Counted from the stretch's first letter, positions 7,648-16,550 are shown. The stretch is 64,000 nt of DNA from Tepidiforma thermophila (GCF_002563855.1 NZ_PDJQ01000001.1:1550001-1614000), one strand, 5' to 3'. The notes: generated from the letters alone by a model not told the origin. Numbers and translations are program-made.

Positions 7648-8780
7648 CTACCCCCAGAGCCGGAACGGGTTTTCCACCAACGAGCGTACCCGAGCAAGGA
7701 CACGTCCAGCGTCCCCTTCCCCGAACAGCATGCTGTCGTAGCGCATCGTGATCGTGCCCTGGCCGTCCGGGCCCGCCCCAGCCCGAATGCCAGCCGCAGG
7801 CCCGAAAGCCGGGGCTCCAGCCGCTCCACCCCGAGCGGCATCAGCGAAACGACCACCCATTCCGCCCGCTCAAAGGAGCCCCCGCCGTCGGCCCGCGCCT
7901 GCACCATCGCCCGAAATTCCGAATCGAGCGGGTGTTCGATCGCGTACGAACGGTCCGTCTCGGGCTCGACGACCACGACCCCGGCCGGGCCCGCCTCCAG
8001 CCCCGCCTCGGCAAGCGCGCGGGCAATCGCGCGGACGGCCAGGTCCTCGACCGTCGGCTTCGGCCCGAACGGCTGCCACTCGTCGCCGAGTGCCGCCACA
8101 GCCTCCTTCGCACGCGTCCACGAAACACACACATGCGCGCTCAGGACCTCCGCGCTTGCCGCTGCAGTTTCGGCAATCTGTTCGAACCGGTCGGCCCGGT
8201 CCTCGACCGTGCCGGCTGCCCCGGGCCCGGACCCCGCCTCGGCGTCCGCGCGTGCGGCCTCGGCCTCTTCGTCCCAGAGCGGCAGCCCCGGGATGGCTCC
8301 CCCCGGTTCTGCAAGCGGGTCGATGCGGCCGGCCGCGGTCCTCGCTCCCCGTCCCGGGAAGGGGAGCACCACCGGCGCCTGCTCAGGCCCCTCTTTCGAC
8401 TCGACTGCCGGTTCCGCGCTCGCAACCGCCCGATGGCCCGCACCCGGCCCGGGTTCCGGTTCCGGATCACCTGCCGGCCGGCTGCCGCCTGCCAGGGCGC
8501 CGACTTCGAAGGCGCGCAGCTCTTCCTCCGGTGGCAGCCCTTCCCCCCGGCCCACAATGACCCCGAGGATTGCGCCTTTCCGTTCGATGCTCCCCGCTGG
8601 CCGGCGGTGCCGAAGGACCCCCCCGCCTTCCGCTTCAATCTCAAACGCGATGAATTCACACTCCAGCCGGCAGACCGGCTCGCCGGGCGCAACCTCCGCG
8701 CCGTCCGGCCGATACCACTCCGCGACCAGCCCGCCGACCATCTCCCGTCCAAGGTCTGGAACAGCCACGAGCGCGACCAC
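7648..8780 (-). CDS. Degenerate dihydrolipoamide acyltransferase (E2)-like protein, frameshifted
   Basis: From the GTG at 8780, residues 1-75 resemble a biotinyl/lipoyl domain (VPDLGREMVGGLVAEWYRPD). The lipoyl-lysine position, normally ETDK, reads ECEF, so Phe43 replaces Lys. A long acidic Pro/Ala linker is followed by an acyltransferase-like C-terminal domain (about residues 215-345). Near 7765-7790 the homology leaves this frame (FGLGRAR...) and continues one base back (GPDGQGTITMRYDSM to SLVENPFRLWG, stop 7648-7650). One base appears to be missing in a G/C run. The catalytic HxxxDG is also lost (YDSMLFGE). It is either a non-lipoylated pseudoenzyme with a sequencing error or a decaying gene. 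Its stop codon overlaps the lipB ribosome-binding site. Confidence 0.7.
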
Positions 8781-8926
8781 AGGGAACTCCCCGGGGGCTC
8801 ACCTTCCGCATACTGCGGACCCCCTGTGTTCAGGATCGGCCCCTGGCCCATCGCCCCATACGTTAGCCGGCCGCAGTGCTCCTGCCGGTGTCGTGACGAT
8901 GTCGTTGCCGTCCGGTTGCGCACCCT

Positions 8927-9142
8927 CTACCGGCCGGGGTCGCCAGCTCTGCCCTCATCTTCCCGTTCAGCCCGGCGCCCCAGCGTCCCGGGCCCGCCGG
9001 CGACCGCCACGCCGGCCAGCGCCACCACGCCGATGATGACCAGCCCCTCCCGTCCGGCCAGGACACCGGCGCCGACCGACACCGCGCCCAGCACCCCGAG
9101 CACCACCGGCCCCAGCCTTCCGAACCGTGGCCCCCTGATCAC
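8927..9142 (-). CDS. Small membrane protein, two predicted spans
   Basis: 71 residues from a GTG whose GTGA overlaps the thyX stop codon, so translation is probably coupled. Two hydrophobic stretches, VVLGVLGAVSVGAGVLAG (about 13-30) and LVIIGVVALAGVAVAGGPG (about 34-52), are followed by a charged tail (RRAEREDEGRAGDPGR). I recognise no family. The overlap with thyX and the clean membrane pattern support a real gene. The 150 bases after it, before the E2-like gene, show nothing I can name. Confidence 0.6.
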   Translation of the reverse strand: MIRGPRFGRLGPVVLGVLGAVSVGAGVLAGREGLVIIGVVALAGVAVAGGPGTLGRRAEREDEGRAGDPGR

Positions 9143-10017
9143 CCGCTAGCGGCTCCGCCGTCACCCGGGCTATCCGGCTGCAGCTCCGCGGCTGACTCGA
9201 TCGTGCGGAAATCCTCATCCCTGAGCGGCTGCAGTTCGCCCCGCCGGTACGACTCATAGACCTTGAACAGCAACTCTTTGTGCGGGCGGACCCGCCCAAT
9301 CGGGCATGCTTCCCACGCCTCGTAGTCTTCGTCGCAGTAGCCGAGCCGCCGCTCCCCGCACTTCGGCTGCAGCATCCGCCCCAGCACCGGCTCAACCTTC
9401 ATCACCTCAGCCCGCATCAGGGCTGCAACCTTTCGAAACTCCCATTGCGCCCGCGTGCACAGCCGCAGGTCGCAGATGTGCAGCAGAGACTGCAGATTCA
9501 CTGTCACCTTGAAGTTCGTGTTCGTCGCGTTTGGCAGCAAGAACCGCGCATCCTCGGCGGGCACCCCGGCGGCCACCATCCGCTCGTACAGGGCCCCCGC
9601 TTCCTCAAACAGCCGCTCCATTTCCCCGGCCAGCCCTGCCCTCTCGACCGTCTCCGGCACGGTGTAGGGGAACCGGCCGCCCTTGTAGGTCACATACCGC
9701 TGCGATTGCTGCTCGAAGCTGATGCCGACCCGGTGCCGGACAAACTGGTGAGAGAACGCCCGGCTCACGCCTGAGATGGCGAATTCGAACCACACCTGCT
9801 CGAGCGGCGAGGTGTGCCCGGTCTTCAGCCGCTCCTCCACAAACGCAAGCATCGTTTCCCGCGAGATCCGCTCGTCTCCGATGCGCGCGGCGACCTGCTG
9901 CGGCGTCAGCGACGAGTAGCACGTCCGGTACGCCATGTACAGCGACCGGATCGGGTCGGGGCTGTGCGAGAGGAGCGTGACGGCAATCGCCATGGCTGCA
10001 CTCGCATCGTGCGGCAC
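9139..10017 (-). CDS. thyX: Flavin-dependent thymidylate synthase ThyX
   Basis: 292 residues. ThyX methylates dUMP to dTMP using methylene-tetrahydrofolate, FAD and NADPH, replacing ThyA. The ThyX motif is at residue 94: RHRVGISFEQQSQRY. The usual spacing is RHR-x7-S; here eight residues separate RHR and S. Other conserved parts are SPLEQVWFEFAISGVSRAF and ARFLLPNATNTNF. A start eight residues further in (MAIAVTLLSHSPDP) is also possible. A small membrane protein overlaps its 3' end by four bases. It is somewhat longer than the usual 220-250 residues, mainly because of its C-terminal tail. Confidence 0.93.
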   Translation of the reverse strand: MPHDASAAMAIAVTLLSHSPDPIRSLYMAYRTCYSSLTPQQVAARIGDERISRETMLAFVEERLKTGHTSPLEQVWFEFAISGVSRAFSHQFVRHRVGISFEQQSQRYVTYKGGRFPYTVPETVERAGLAGEMERLFEEAGALYERMVAAGVPAEDARFLLPNATNTNFKVTVNLQSLLHICDLRLCTRAQWEFRKVAALMRAEVMKVEPVLGRMLQPKCGERRLGYCDEDYEAWEACPIGRVRPHKELLFKVYESYRRGELQPLRDEDFRTIESAAELQPDSPGDGGAASG

Positions 10018-10122
10018 GCCGCGCCCCGGCGGAAGCGCTTATCGTCGGCTCCAACGATTTGTCGGACAAGGAACGACGAAAAGATATGATGTGCCGCAAG
10101 CCGGGGCCCGCCGAGAGGAACG

Positions 10123-11061
10123 TCAGATGGCGAAGTTCAGCTTCAGCCCCTTCGTCGGCCATGTGTCGAACACGCCGAGGCGCCCGGTCGAGCTGAGGGT
10201 CACGTACAGCGACGTCAGGTTCGGCGCGAAGCACGCATTCGTCGTGAGCAGGTCGGGGCACGGGAAATGCCGCACCGTTGACCCATCGGGCGAAAACATC
10301 GTCAGCCCGCCGTTCAGGATCGTCGCCACGATTACATTGCCCTCCGCGTCGACGCACATCGAGTCGCAGAAGGCGTAGCCGAACGGCGGCGCGCCCGGCA
10401 CCGTCCCAATAACCCGGCCGTTCGCCACCTGCCCCGGCGCCTGCACGTCGTACGCCCACACCCGCCCCGTCGGCGTCTCGGCAACGTACAGCGTCTTTTC
10501 GTCGGGGCTCAGCCCAATGCCGTTCGGCCCTTCCATCGGGAAGATGATTTCCCGGATGAACTTCCCGTCCGGCGAGGCGTAGTACACCCCCGTCCGGTCC
10601 TTCTCGCGGGGCCGGTTCTTCCCAAGGTCGGTGAAGTAGAAGTTCCCCTCGCGGTCGAAGACCAGGTCGTTCGGCCCCTTCAGCGGGATGCCATTGCACT
10701 CGGTGTACAGGGTGCTCACCTCGCCGGCGAGCGTCACCCGCTGGATCGCCCCGCCCGTGTAGTCCGCGGGCTGCTCCCCGGGGAAGAGCCCCATCGAGCC
10801 GTCCGGCAGCGGCCGGCGGTGCCACTGGAAACCGCCGTTTTGCGTGACGTACAGCGCGCCGTCTGGGCCGAGTGCGGCGCCATTCGGCCCGCCGCCGGTC
10901 ACCGCCAGCAGCTCAACGGTCCCGTCAGGCTTGACACGGCTGAGCCGCCCCGCCGCAATCTCCGTCACGATGACATCGCCGTTCGACAGCGCCACCGGCC
11001 CCTCGGGAAACTCCAGGCCGGTCGCAACAATCCGAGGCTCCACGCGTGAACCCTCCGTCAA
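10123..11061 (-). CDS. SMP-30/gluconolactonase/LRE family protein
   Basis: 312 residues with the six-bladed propeller pattern of the SGL family, which opens sugar or aryl lactones with a divalent metal. Probable metal ligands: Glu in LEFPEGPVAL near the N-terminus, Asn in KGPNDLVFDREG and EGPNGIGLSPDEK, and Asp in CDSMCVDAEGN. Blade-like repeats (LYVTQNGG, FYFTDLGKN, LYVAETPTGRVW) recur. There is no signal peptide, so it is cytoplasmic. It is divergent to the uracil-DNA glycosylase gene across only one base, so promoters must lie within the neighbours. The actual substrate is unknown. Confidence 0.88.
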   Translation of the reverse strand: MTEGSRVEPRIVATGLEFPEGPVALSNGDVIVTEIAAGRLSRVKPDGTVELLAVTGGGPNGAALGPDGALYVTQNGGFQWHRRPLPDGSMGLFPGEQPADYTGGAIQRVTLAGEVSTLYTECNGIPLKGPNDLVFDREGNFYFTDLGKNRPREKDRTGVYYASPDGKFIREIIFPMEGPNGIGLSPDEKTLYVAETPTGRVWAYDVQAPGQVANGRVIGTVPGAPPFGYAFCDSMCVDAEGNVIVATILNGGLTMFSPDGSTVRHFPCPDLLTTNACFAPNLTSLYVTLSSTGRLGVFDTWPTKGLKLNFAI

Positions 11062-11062
11062 G

Positions 11063-11695
11063 ATGGGCGCATCCTACGCCGCCTTCGATGAACCCTTCCA
11101 GCCCGCACCTCCGCTCGAAGGCTGCCGCGCCTGCCGCCGCTGCCCCGGCGTCGTCCCGGGCTCGGCCGTCCTCGATCTCCCCGCCGGGCCGCGACCCGTC
11201 CTCTTCGTCGGCGAGGCCCCCGGGCGGCTCGGTGCGGCCCGCAGCGGGCGGCCCTTCGTCGGAGATGTGGCTGGCGCCCGCTTCGCTGCCCTCCTCGCAA
11301 CATCCGGCCTCGACCCATCCAGTGTCGCAGTTACGAACGCGGTCCTTTGCCTCCCCCTGGATTCGCGCGGCCGCAACCGCCGCCCTTCAGGCGCCGAAGT
11401 CCGCGCCTGCGCATCCTGGCTGGCGGCAGCCGTCGACCACGTCCGCCCCGCGGTGATTGTCCCGCTCGGGACCACCGCCCTCGCCGCGCTCGAACAGCTC
11501 CGGCCCCACGGTGCGCGGCTCGGCGACGCTGCGGCCCGCCCCCGCGACTGGGGCGGCCTGGCGCTGTTCCCGCTGTATCACCCGGGCGCCCGTGCGGCCA
11601 TCCATCGCCCCCTTGAGCGACAGCTCGACGACTGGCGTCGCCTTGGCGACTTTGTCCGCTCGCTTGCCGCTGCCGATATCGGAAATTTCCGTTGA
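11063..11695 (+). CDS. Uracil-DNA glycosylase, family 4/5-like, iron-sulfur type
   Basis: 210 residues from the ATG at 11063. Motif 1 is FVGEAPGRLGAARSGRPF, and the catalytic-loop motif is YHPGARAA in place of the usual HPS. Four cysteines fit a 4Fe-4S site: C..C near GCRACRRC, then the Cys of VTNAVLC and that of VRAC. These enzymes remove uracil, often in thermophiles, and start base-excision repair. The gene is followed by arsM, whose own promoter overlaps the stop codon, so the two need not be co-regulated. It is intermediate between families 4 and 5 by motif. Confidence 0.85.
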   Translation: MGASYAAFDEPFQPAPPLEGCRACRRCPGVVPGSAVLDLPAGPRPVLFVGEAPGRLGAARSGRPFVGDVAGARFAALLATSGLDPSSVAVTNAVLCLPLDSRGRNRRPSGAEVRACASWLAAAVDHVRPAVIVPLGTTALAALEQLRPHGARLGDAAARPRDWGGLALFPLYHPGARAAIHRPLERQLDDWRRLGDFVRSLAAADIGNFR

Positions 11696-11721
11696 CAGCA
11701 CCGACATCGGAAAATTACGAT
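11678..11721 (+). promoter_or_regulatory. arsM promoter with repeat elements
   Basis: A consensus -35 TTGACA (11692-11697) and a TACGAT -10 (11716-11721) are 18 bases apart. GGAAATTTCC, a perfect palindrome at 11681-11690, sits just before the -35, and the related ATCGGAAAATTACG lies in the spacer. The direct repetition of ATCGGAAA on both sides of the -35 looks like a regulator site. It overlaps the UDG stop codon. Confidence 0.6.
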
Positions 11722-11748
11722 TGCACCATCCTTCCCTGGAGGCACTCA

Positions 11749-12612
11749 GTGTCCACACCCGGCCCCGACGAAATCCGCGAACAGGTCGCACGCGCCTACG
11801 CCACCCGCGTGCTGCCCGTCCTCCAGCGCGCCGAGACGGTCGAGGAGCTCCCGCTCGTCGATTCCGCCTCCTGCTGCTCCCCTGCTGCCCCCGCCGAGAA
11901 TTCCTGCTGCGGCGAGGAAAGCCCCGCCCGGGATGACGCCGTCATCTCCCGCATCGCCGACCTCTACCGGGACGCGGATATCTCGGACCTGCCGGCGACG
12001 GTCACCGACGTTGCCTTCGGCTGCGGCAATCCGACCGCTATCGCCGCCCTCGAACCGGGCCAGGTCGTGCTCGACCTCGGGTCTGGCGGCGGCATCGACT
12101 GCTTCCTCGCGGCGAAGATGGTGGGCCCCACCGGCCGCGTTATCGGCGTTGACATGACGCCCGAGATGATTCGCCTCGCCCGCAAGAACGCCGAAAAGGT
12201 CGGCGCGTCCAACGTCGAATTCCGCCTCGGCGAAATCGAAAACCTCCCGGTCGCCGACGAGTCGGTCGATGTCATCATCTCCAACTGCGTCATCAACCTC
12301 TCGCCCGATAAACCCCGCGTCTTCCGCGAAGCCTTCCGCGTGCTGAAGCCCGGCGGCCGGCTACAGGTCTCCGACATCGTCTGGACCCGCCCCGTCCCGC
12401 AGGAGATCCGCTCAGATATGGAAAAGTGGGCCGGCTGCATCGCCGGGGCGCTGCTCGAAGCGGAGTACCTCGACCACATCCGGGCAGCCGGCTTCGTCGA
12501 CGTCGCCTCCGTGGCCACCGAATACCCCGGCGGCAAGGGCATCGCTTCTGCGGCGGTTACCGCACGCAAGCCCGCAGCATCAGAGGACGGGTGCGGCTGC
12601 GGCGTCTGCTGA
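11749..12612 (+). CDS. arsM: Arsenite S-adenosylmethyltransferase ArsM
   Basis: 287 residues from a GTG at 11749 preceded by a good GGAGG (11739-11743). It methylates arsenite with SAM to volatile or less reactive forms. The SAM site is VVLDLGSGGGIDCFLAA. The thiol ligands expected for As(III) are present: Cys in ISNCVINLSPDKPRVF and in KWAGCIAGALLEAEY, both diagnostic of ArsM. Extra cysteines occur near the N-terminus (SCCSPA, SCCGEE) and at the end (GCGCGVC), and could bind As(III) too. No arsR gene is next to it; the repeats at its promoter suggest regulation from elsewhere. Confidence 0.94.
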   Translation: MSTPGPDEIREQVARAYATRVLPVLQRAETVEELPLVDSASCCSPAAPAENSCCGEESPARDDAVISRIADLYRDADISDLPATVTDVAFGCGNPTAIAALEPGQVVLDLGSGGGIDCFLAAKMVGPTGRVIGVDMTPEMIRLARKNAEKVGASNVEFRLGEIENLPVADESVDVIISNCVINLSPDKPRVFREAFRVLKPGGRLQVSDIVWTRPVPQEIRSDMEKWAGCIAGALLEAEYLDHIRAAGFVDVASVATEYPGGKGIASAAVTARKPAASEDGCGCGVC

Positions 12613-12638
12613 CCTGCCGGCACGCGCCCGCGATGGCA

Positions 12639-12667
12639 CGCGGCCGCTCCCCCACGGAGCGGCCGCG
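12639..12667. terminator. GC-rich hairpin between convergent arsM and the CoA-transferase gene
   Basis: CGCGGCCGCTCC and GGAGCGGCCGCG form a perfect 12-bp stem with a 5-base loop. It is placed between two convergent genes, which suits a bidirectional terminator, although T tracts are lacking. Confidence 0.6.
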
Positions 12668-12695
12668 CTGTCTGTCCCGGAGCCCGGAGGGATAC

Positions 12696-13883
12696 CTACC
12701 CCACCACCCCGCGGCTGCGGAGGTCGGCGATCTGCTCGGCCGTGAAACCGAGCCCGCCGAGGATTTCGTCCGTGTGCTGCCCGATGAGCGGCGCCGTCGA
12801 ACGCGGCATCCCGGGCGTATCGCTCAGCTTCGGCGCAACCCCGATCTGTTTCACCTTCCCGATGGGCGAGTCCAGCTCGATCACCATCCCCCGGGCCAGG
12901 TTGTGCTCATTCGTCACCACGTTCTCCATCTCGAGCACCGGCGCCGCGCAGATGTCGTATTGCGACATAACCGCCATCCACTCGTCCGCCGTCTTCGTCG
13001 CAAAGATCCCGGCGAACCGCTCGATCATCTCCGGCCACTTCGCCTGGTCGAACTGGTGGGGCAACAGGTCCTCGGTCCCGAGCACGCGGCAAAGGTTCTC
13101 CCAGAAGTGCGGCTCGATGCTCCCGATCGAGAACCACCGCCCGTCGCTGCACCGGTACGTGTTGTAGAAAGGCGCCGCGCCGTTCAGGAGGTACTCGCCC
13201 GGCCGAATCGGCTGCCCGGTCGAGAAGTAATGGCTGAATGCGCTCGTCATCAGTGAGAGCACCCCGTCGCTCATGCCCACGTCGATGTACTGGCCGCGCC
13301 CGGTCTTCTCCCGCGCGATAATCGCCAGGCAGATGGCGAACGCGGCCGTCAGGCCGCCGCCTGCGAAGTCGGCCAGCAGGTTTACCGGGATCGCCGGGGG
13401 TTGCCCCGGCCGCCCCGTCACCCCCAGGGCGCCGCCGATCGCGATGTAGTTGATGTCGTGCCCGACCAGGTTCGCGTACGGCCCCGTCTGGCCGAACCCC
13501 GAAATCGAGCAGAAGATGATCCGTGGATTGATGGTTGACAGCTTGTCGTAATCGACCCCGAGCCGCTTCACCACCCCGGGCCGGAACCCCTCGATGACCA
13601 CATCCGCGCCCTCGGCCATGCGGTAAAAAATTTTTCGCGCCTCCTCTTCCTTCAGGTTCAGTGCGATCGACTTCTTCCCGCGCCCGAGGGCATTGAACGC
13701 AGCAGCGCGCTCGGCAGCCTCACTCCGCCGAACTCCCGTCGTGCCGAGCTTGGCTGAAGCGCCGGGCACGGCCTCCACCAGCGTCACGTCCGCGCCAAAA
13801 TCCGCCAGCAGCATCGAACAATGCGGGCCCGGCGCCAGCCGGGAAAGGTCCAGCACCTTGATGCCGTCGAGTGCCATCACCAT
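12696..13883 (-). CDS. CaiB/BaiF family CoA transferase (family III)
   Basis: 395 residues when started at MVMALDGIKVLDLSRL (13883), which follows AGGAG; a longer frame adds 26 unlike residues. Family III CoA transferases move CoA between acyl groups through an aspartyl-CoA intermediate. The catalytic Asp lies in GHDINYIAIGG. Other family motifs are LADFGADVTLVE, GADVVIEGFRPGVVKRLG and GRGQYIDVGMSDG. It faces a short-chain dehydrogenase gene divergently, and the pair may act on one organic acid, although nothing names the substrate. Racemases of the AMACR type are close relatives and cannot be excluded. Confidence 0.9.
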   Translation of the reverse strand: MVMALDGIKVLDLSRLAPGPHCSMLLADFGADVTLVEAVPGASAKLGTTGVRRSEAAERAAAFNALGRGKKSIALNLKEEEARKIFYRMAEGADVVIEGFRPGVVKRLGVDYDKLSTINPRIIFCSISGFGQTGPYANLVGHDINYIAIGGALGVTGRPGQPPAIPVNLLADFAGGGLTAAFAICLAIIAREKTGRGQYIDVGMSDGVLSLMTSAFSHYFSTGQPIRPGEYLLNGAAPFYNTYRCSDGRWFSIGSIEPHFWENLCRVLGTEDLLPHQFDQAKWPEMIERFAGIFATKTADEWMAVMSQYDICAAPVLEMENVVTNEHNLARGMVIELDSPIGKVKQIGVAPKLSDTPGMPRSTAPLIGQHTDEILGGLGFTAEQIADLRSRGVVG

Positions 13884-13955
13884 GGGTCTTCTGTCTCCTG
13901 CAGGGGCGTAAGCTGTGCCGGTAGCATGCTGGCGCAAGCCCGCCCGCGCAACCGC

Positions 13956-13984
13956 TTGCAACCGCGCCCCGGTGCGGGTAGACC
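13956..13984 (+). promoter_or_regulatory. Promoter of the short-chain dehydrogenase gene
   Basis: TTGCAA (13956-13961) and TAGACC (13979-13984) are separated by 17 bases, 27 bases before the ATG at 14012. The boxes match sigma70 consensus at four positions each. It is a reasonable but unproven promoter. Confidence 0.45.
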
Positions 13985-14011
13985 TCGCGTAAGTCCGCCC
14001 CGGAGGCTGTC

Positions 14012-14791
14012 ATGCCGCGTCTCAGCCAGCTCAGCCGCTCGATCGAAGGCAAAGTCGCCATAGTGACCGGCGCCGGCAGCGGCATGGGCCGCGCCACCGC
14101 AATCCTCTTCGCCGACGAAGGCGCACGCGTCGCCGCCGTCGACATCAGCAAGGCCCCCGTCGAGGCCGTCGCCGCAGAAATCAGCGCCGCAGGCGGCACC
14201 GCCCGGGCCTGGGCCTGCGCCGTCGCGGACCGGGCCGCCGTCCAGCGCCTCATCGACGAGGTCGTCGGCGAATTTGGCGGCCTCGACATTCTCGTCAACA
14301 ACGCCGGCGTCTCCGCCGCCGTCCCGCTCGAGGCAGAAAACTACGACGAGGTCTGGGCCCGCACCCTCGCCGTCGACCTTACCTCGATGACGTACACAAT
14401 CCGCGCCGCCCTGCCGTACCTCCGTCGCTCGTCCAGCCCGCGCATCATCAACATCGCCAGCACCGAAGGGCTCGGCGCCACGCCCGGCCACAGCGCCTAC
14501 ACGGCCGCCAAGCACGGCGTCGTCGGGCTCACCCGCTCGCTCGCCCTCGAGTTCGGCAAAGAGGGCATCACGGTCAACTGCATCTGCCCCGGCCCCATCC
14601 GCACCGGCATGACGGAGGCCATCCCCGAAGAGGACAAACAAAAGTACGCCCGCCAGCGCACCGCTCTCCGCCGCTACGGCCTGCCTGAGGAGGTCGCCCA
14701 CATGACCCTCTCGCTGGCGCTGCCGGCGGCCTCCTTCGTTACCGGCGTCGCCCTTCCGGTCGATGGGGGCCTGACCATTCGTCGCGCCTGA
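14012..14791 (+). CDS. Short-chain dehydrogenase/reductase (SDR), classical type
   Basis: 259 residues with all classical SDR marks: cofactor motif TGAGSGMGRATA near residue 20, structural motif LVNNAGVS, catalytic Ser in NIASTEGLG and YTAAK with the Tyr and Lys. The C-terminal LPVDGGLTIRR matches the FabG-like subgroup. It oxidises or reduces a hydroxy/keto substrate with NAD(P)H. The acidic VDISK at the end of strand 2 points to NAD(H) rather than NADP(H). It is divergent to the CoA transferase and upstream of CYTH-CHAD. The substrate is not determined. Confidence 0.92.
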   Translation: MPRLSQLSRSIEGKVAIVTGAGSGMGRATAILFADEGARVAAVDISKAPVEAVAAEISAAGGTARAWACAVADRAAVQRLIDEVVGEFGGLDILVNNAGVSAAVPLEAENYDEVWARTLAVDLTSMTYTIRAALPYLRRSSSPRIINIASTEGLGATPGHSAYTAAKHGVVGLTRSLALEFGKEGITVNCICPGPIRTGMTEAIPEEDKQKYARQRTALRRYGLPEEVAHMTLSLALPAASFVTGVALPVDGGLTIRRA

Positions 14792-14833
14792 CCCATCTCC
14801 ACGCCATTACCTGTCCGCCGGTATCATGGCCCG

Positions 14834-16447
14834 GTGACGTCCTCGTCCCTCGAAGTCGAATGGCAGTTTGCCGCCCTCGATACCCGGCCGGTGCTCCGCT
14901 GGCTCCAGTCGGAACCCGTGCCCGGCTACACCGTCGAGCCCCGCAGCACCCAGTCCCTCGACGACACCTATCTCGATACCCCGGACTGGCGCATCCACCG
15001 CGCAGGGTATACCTGCCGCGTACGCTCAATGGGCGATGGCGCTGAGCTGACGCTCAAGTCGATGGCCGCCGCCAGCGACGGCATCCGCACCCGGCGCGAG
15101 ATTACCGCGGTGCTGCCTGCGGCAGACACGGACCCGAAGTCGGCCCCGGGTGAGGCCGGCGAGGCGCTCCGCGCCCTGTGTGGCCGCCAGCCGCTCGTTC
15201 CCCTCTTCCGCCTGCTCACCTCCCGCCAGCGGTTCGGCCTTTCCGATGCCGACGGCCCCCTTGGCGAAATCGCCCTCGATGACACCACTATCCCCGTGAC
15301 GGACGACGAGCCCGTGCGGCTTTCCCGCGTCGAGGTCGAAGTCGATGCCGACGCCCTCGAGCGCGCTCGCCCGTTCGTCGATGCGCTCGTGGCCGCCTGC
15401 AGCCTCGCTCCCGCGTCCACCTCCAAGTTCGAAGCCGCGCTCGTCGCTACCGGCCGGCGCCCGCCCGAGCCGCCGTCCTTCGGCCCGGAGACGGTCGAAC
15501 CGTCCATGACCGTCGGGCAGGTCGCCTACGCCGTGCTGCGCCGCCAGTTCCGGGTGTTCCTGCTTAACGAGCCCGGCACCCGACTCGGCGAGGACATCGA
15601 GGCGCTCCATGACATGCGTGTCGCAACCCGCCGCCTGCGCGCTGCGATGGCCACCTTCCGCCCCTTCCTCACACCCCGCATGCTCGCCTTCCGCGACGAA
15701 TTCGGGCAGGTCGCCCGCGCCCTCGGCGAGGTCCGCGACCTCGATGTCCAGCTCGAACGGATGGCGGAGTGGCGCGCCAGCTTCCCGCCCGACCGCGTGC
15801 ACCTGCTCGACGGCATCGAAGCGCTCCTCCGCAAGCGGCGTGCCGCCGCCCGCCGCCGGATGCTGCAGGTGCTCGATTCGCGCCGTTACGAACGGCTTTG
15901 CGCCCGGTTTGCGGCCGCCCTCCGCGCGGGGCCGCCGAAGTCGTTCGCCCCGGGCCGCACCCCGGTCCTTGCCGTCGCGCCCGACCTCGTCGAGCGCCGT
16001 TACCGGAAGGTCCGCAAACTCGGCGACCGCATTAAGAAGACCTCCCCGCCGGAGGCTTACCACCTCCTCCGCATCGAAGCCAAGAAGCTCCGTTACGCCC
16101 TCGAGTTCGTCGGCAACGGCATCTACGGCAAGCCGGCGCTTGAATTCAGCGCCCGCGTGACCGCGCTCCAGGACCTGCTTGGCCTCCACCAGGATGCGTA
16201 CGTGGCCATCGAGATGCTGGAAGAACTTGCCGCCAGTGCAGGTCGCCGCCTCGAACCCGGCACCCTCATGGCCATGGGCATGCTCGCCGAGCGCTATCGC
16301 GCCCACGCCGAGGAGCTCCGCGCAAAGTTCCCGTCGGTCTACCGCCAGCTCGCCGGCCCGGAATGGAAGAAGCTGCTCCGCCTCATGGAGGCCCAGCGCC
16401 CGCCCGCACACCACGCCCCGGCACCGGTCGGCGCCGGTCGCTCCTAG
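14834..16447 (+). CDS. CYTH and CHAD domain protein
   Basis: 537 residues from a GTG. Residues 1-210 form a CYTH (triphosphate tunnel) domain: EVEWQF near the start, [14 protein letters not shown], and SRVEVEV near its end. Residues 220-510 form a CHAD helical domain: [42 protein letters not shown] and [15 protein letters not shown] domains bind polyphosphate, and CYTH domains hydrolyse triphosphate or polyphosphate groups. The CYTH signature ExExK reads EVEWQ here, so the basic residue is missing and activity may be altered. It is a soluble protein with no adjacent polyphosphate kinase. Confidence 0.9.
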   Translation: MTSSSLEVEWQFAALDTRPVLRWLQSEPVPGYTVEPRSTQSLDDTYLDTPDWRIHRAGYTCRVRSMGDGAELTLKSMAAASDGIRTRREITAVLPAADTDPKSAPGEAGEALRALCGRQPLVPLFRLLTSRQRFGLSDADGPLGEIALDDTTIPVTDDEPVRLSRVEVEVDADALERARPFVDALVAACSLAPASTSKFEAALVATGRRPPEPPSFGPETVEPSMTVGQVAYAVLRRQFRVFLLNEPGTRLGEDIEALHDMRVATRRLRAAMATFRPFLTPRMLAFRDEFGQVARALGEVRDLDVQLERMAEWRASFPPDRVHLLDGIEALLRKRRAAARRRMLQVLDSRRYERLCARFAAALRAGPPKSFAPGRTPVLAVAPDLVERRYRKVRKLGDRIKKTSPPEAYHLLRIEAKKLRYALEFVGNGIYGKPALEFSARVTALQDLLGLHQDAYVAIEMLEELAASAGRRLEPGTLMAMGMLAERYRAHAEELRAKFPSVYRQLAGPEWKKLLRLMEAQRPPAHHAPAPVGAGRS

Positions 16448-16550
16448 CAGCACCAGCCGGTATGCTTTCCCGGGCATCCGAACCCACCCTGAGCCGGCAT
16501 CGCGTCGCGCGGACGGAAATCGGAAATCGCGTTACCCGGGAATTCGCCAC

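Noticed and set aside
7765-7790. Programmed -1 frameshifting in the E2-like gene
   Set aside because: The local sequence (CGG GCC CGG in frame) is not a slippery X-XXY-YYZ heptamer, and no clear downstream pseudoknot is seen. A lost base in a G/C run is simpler.
6933-8780. A single 615-codon frame joining a lipoyl-like domain to LipB
   Set aside because: A proper ribosome site (AGGAG) and GTG at 7640, normal LipB length and the continuation of E2 homology in another frame to a stop at 7648 show two genes. The fusion is a by-product of the frameshift.
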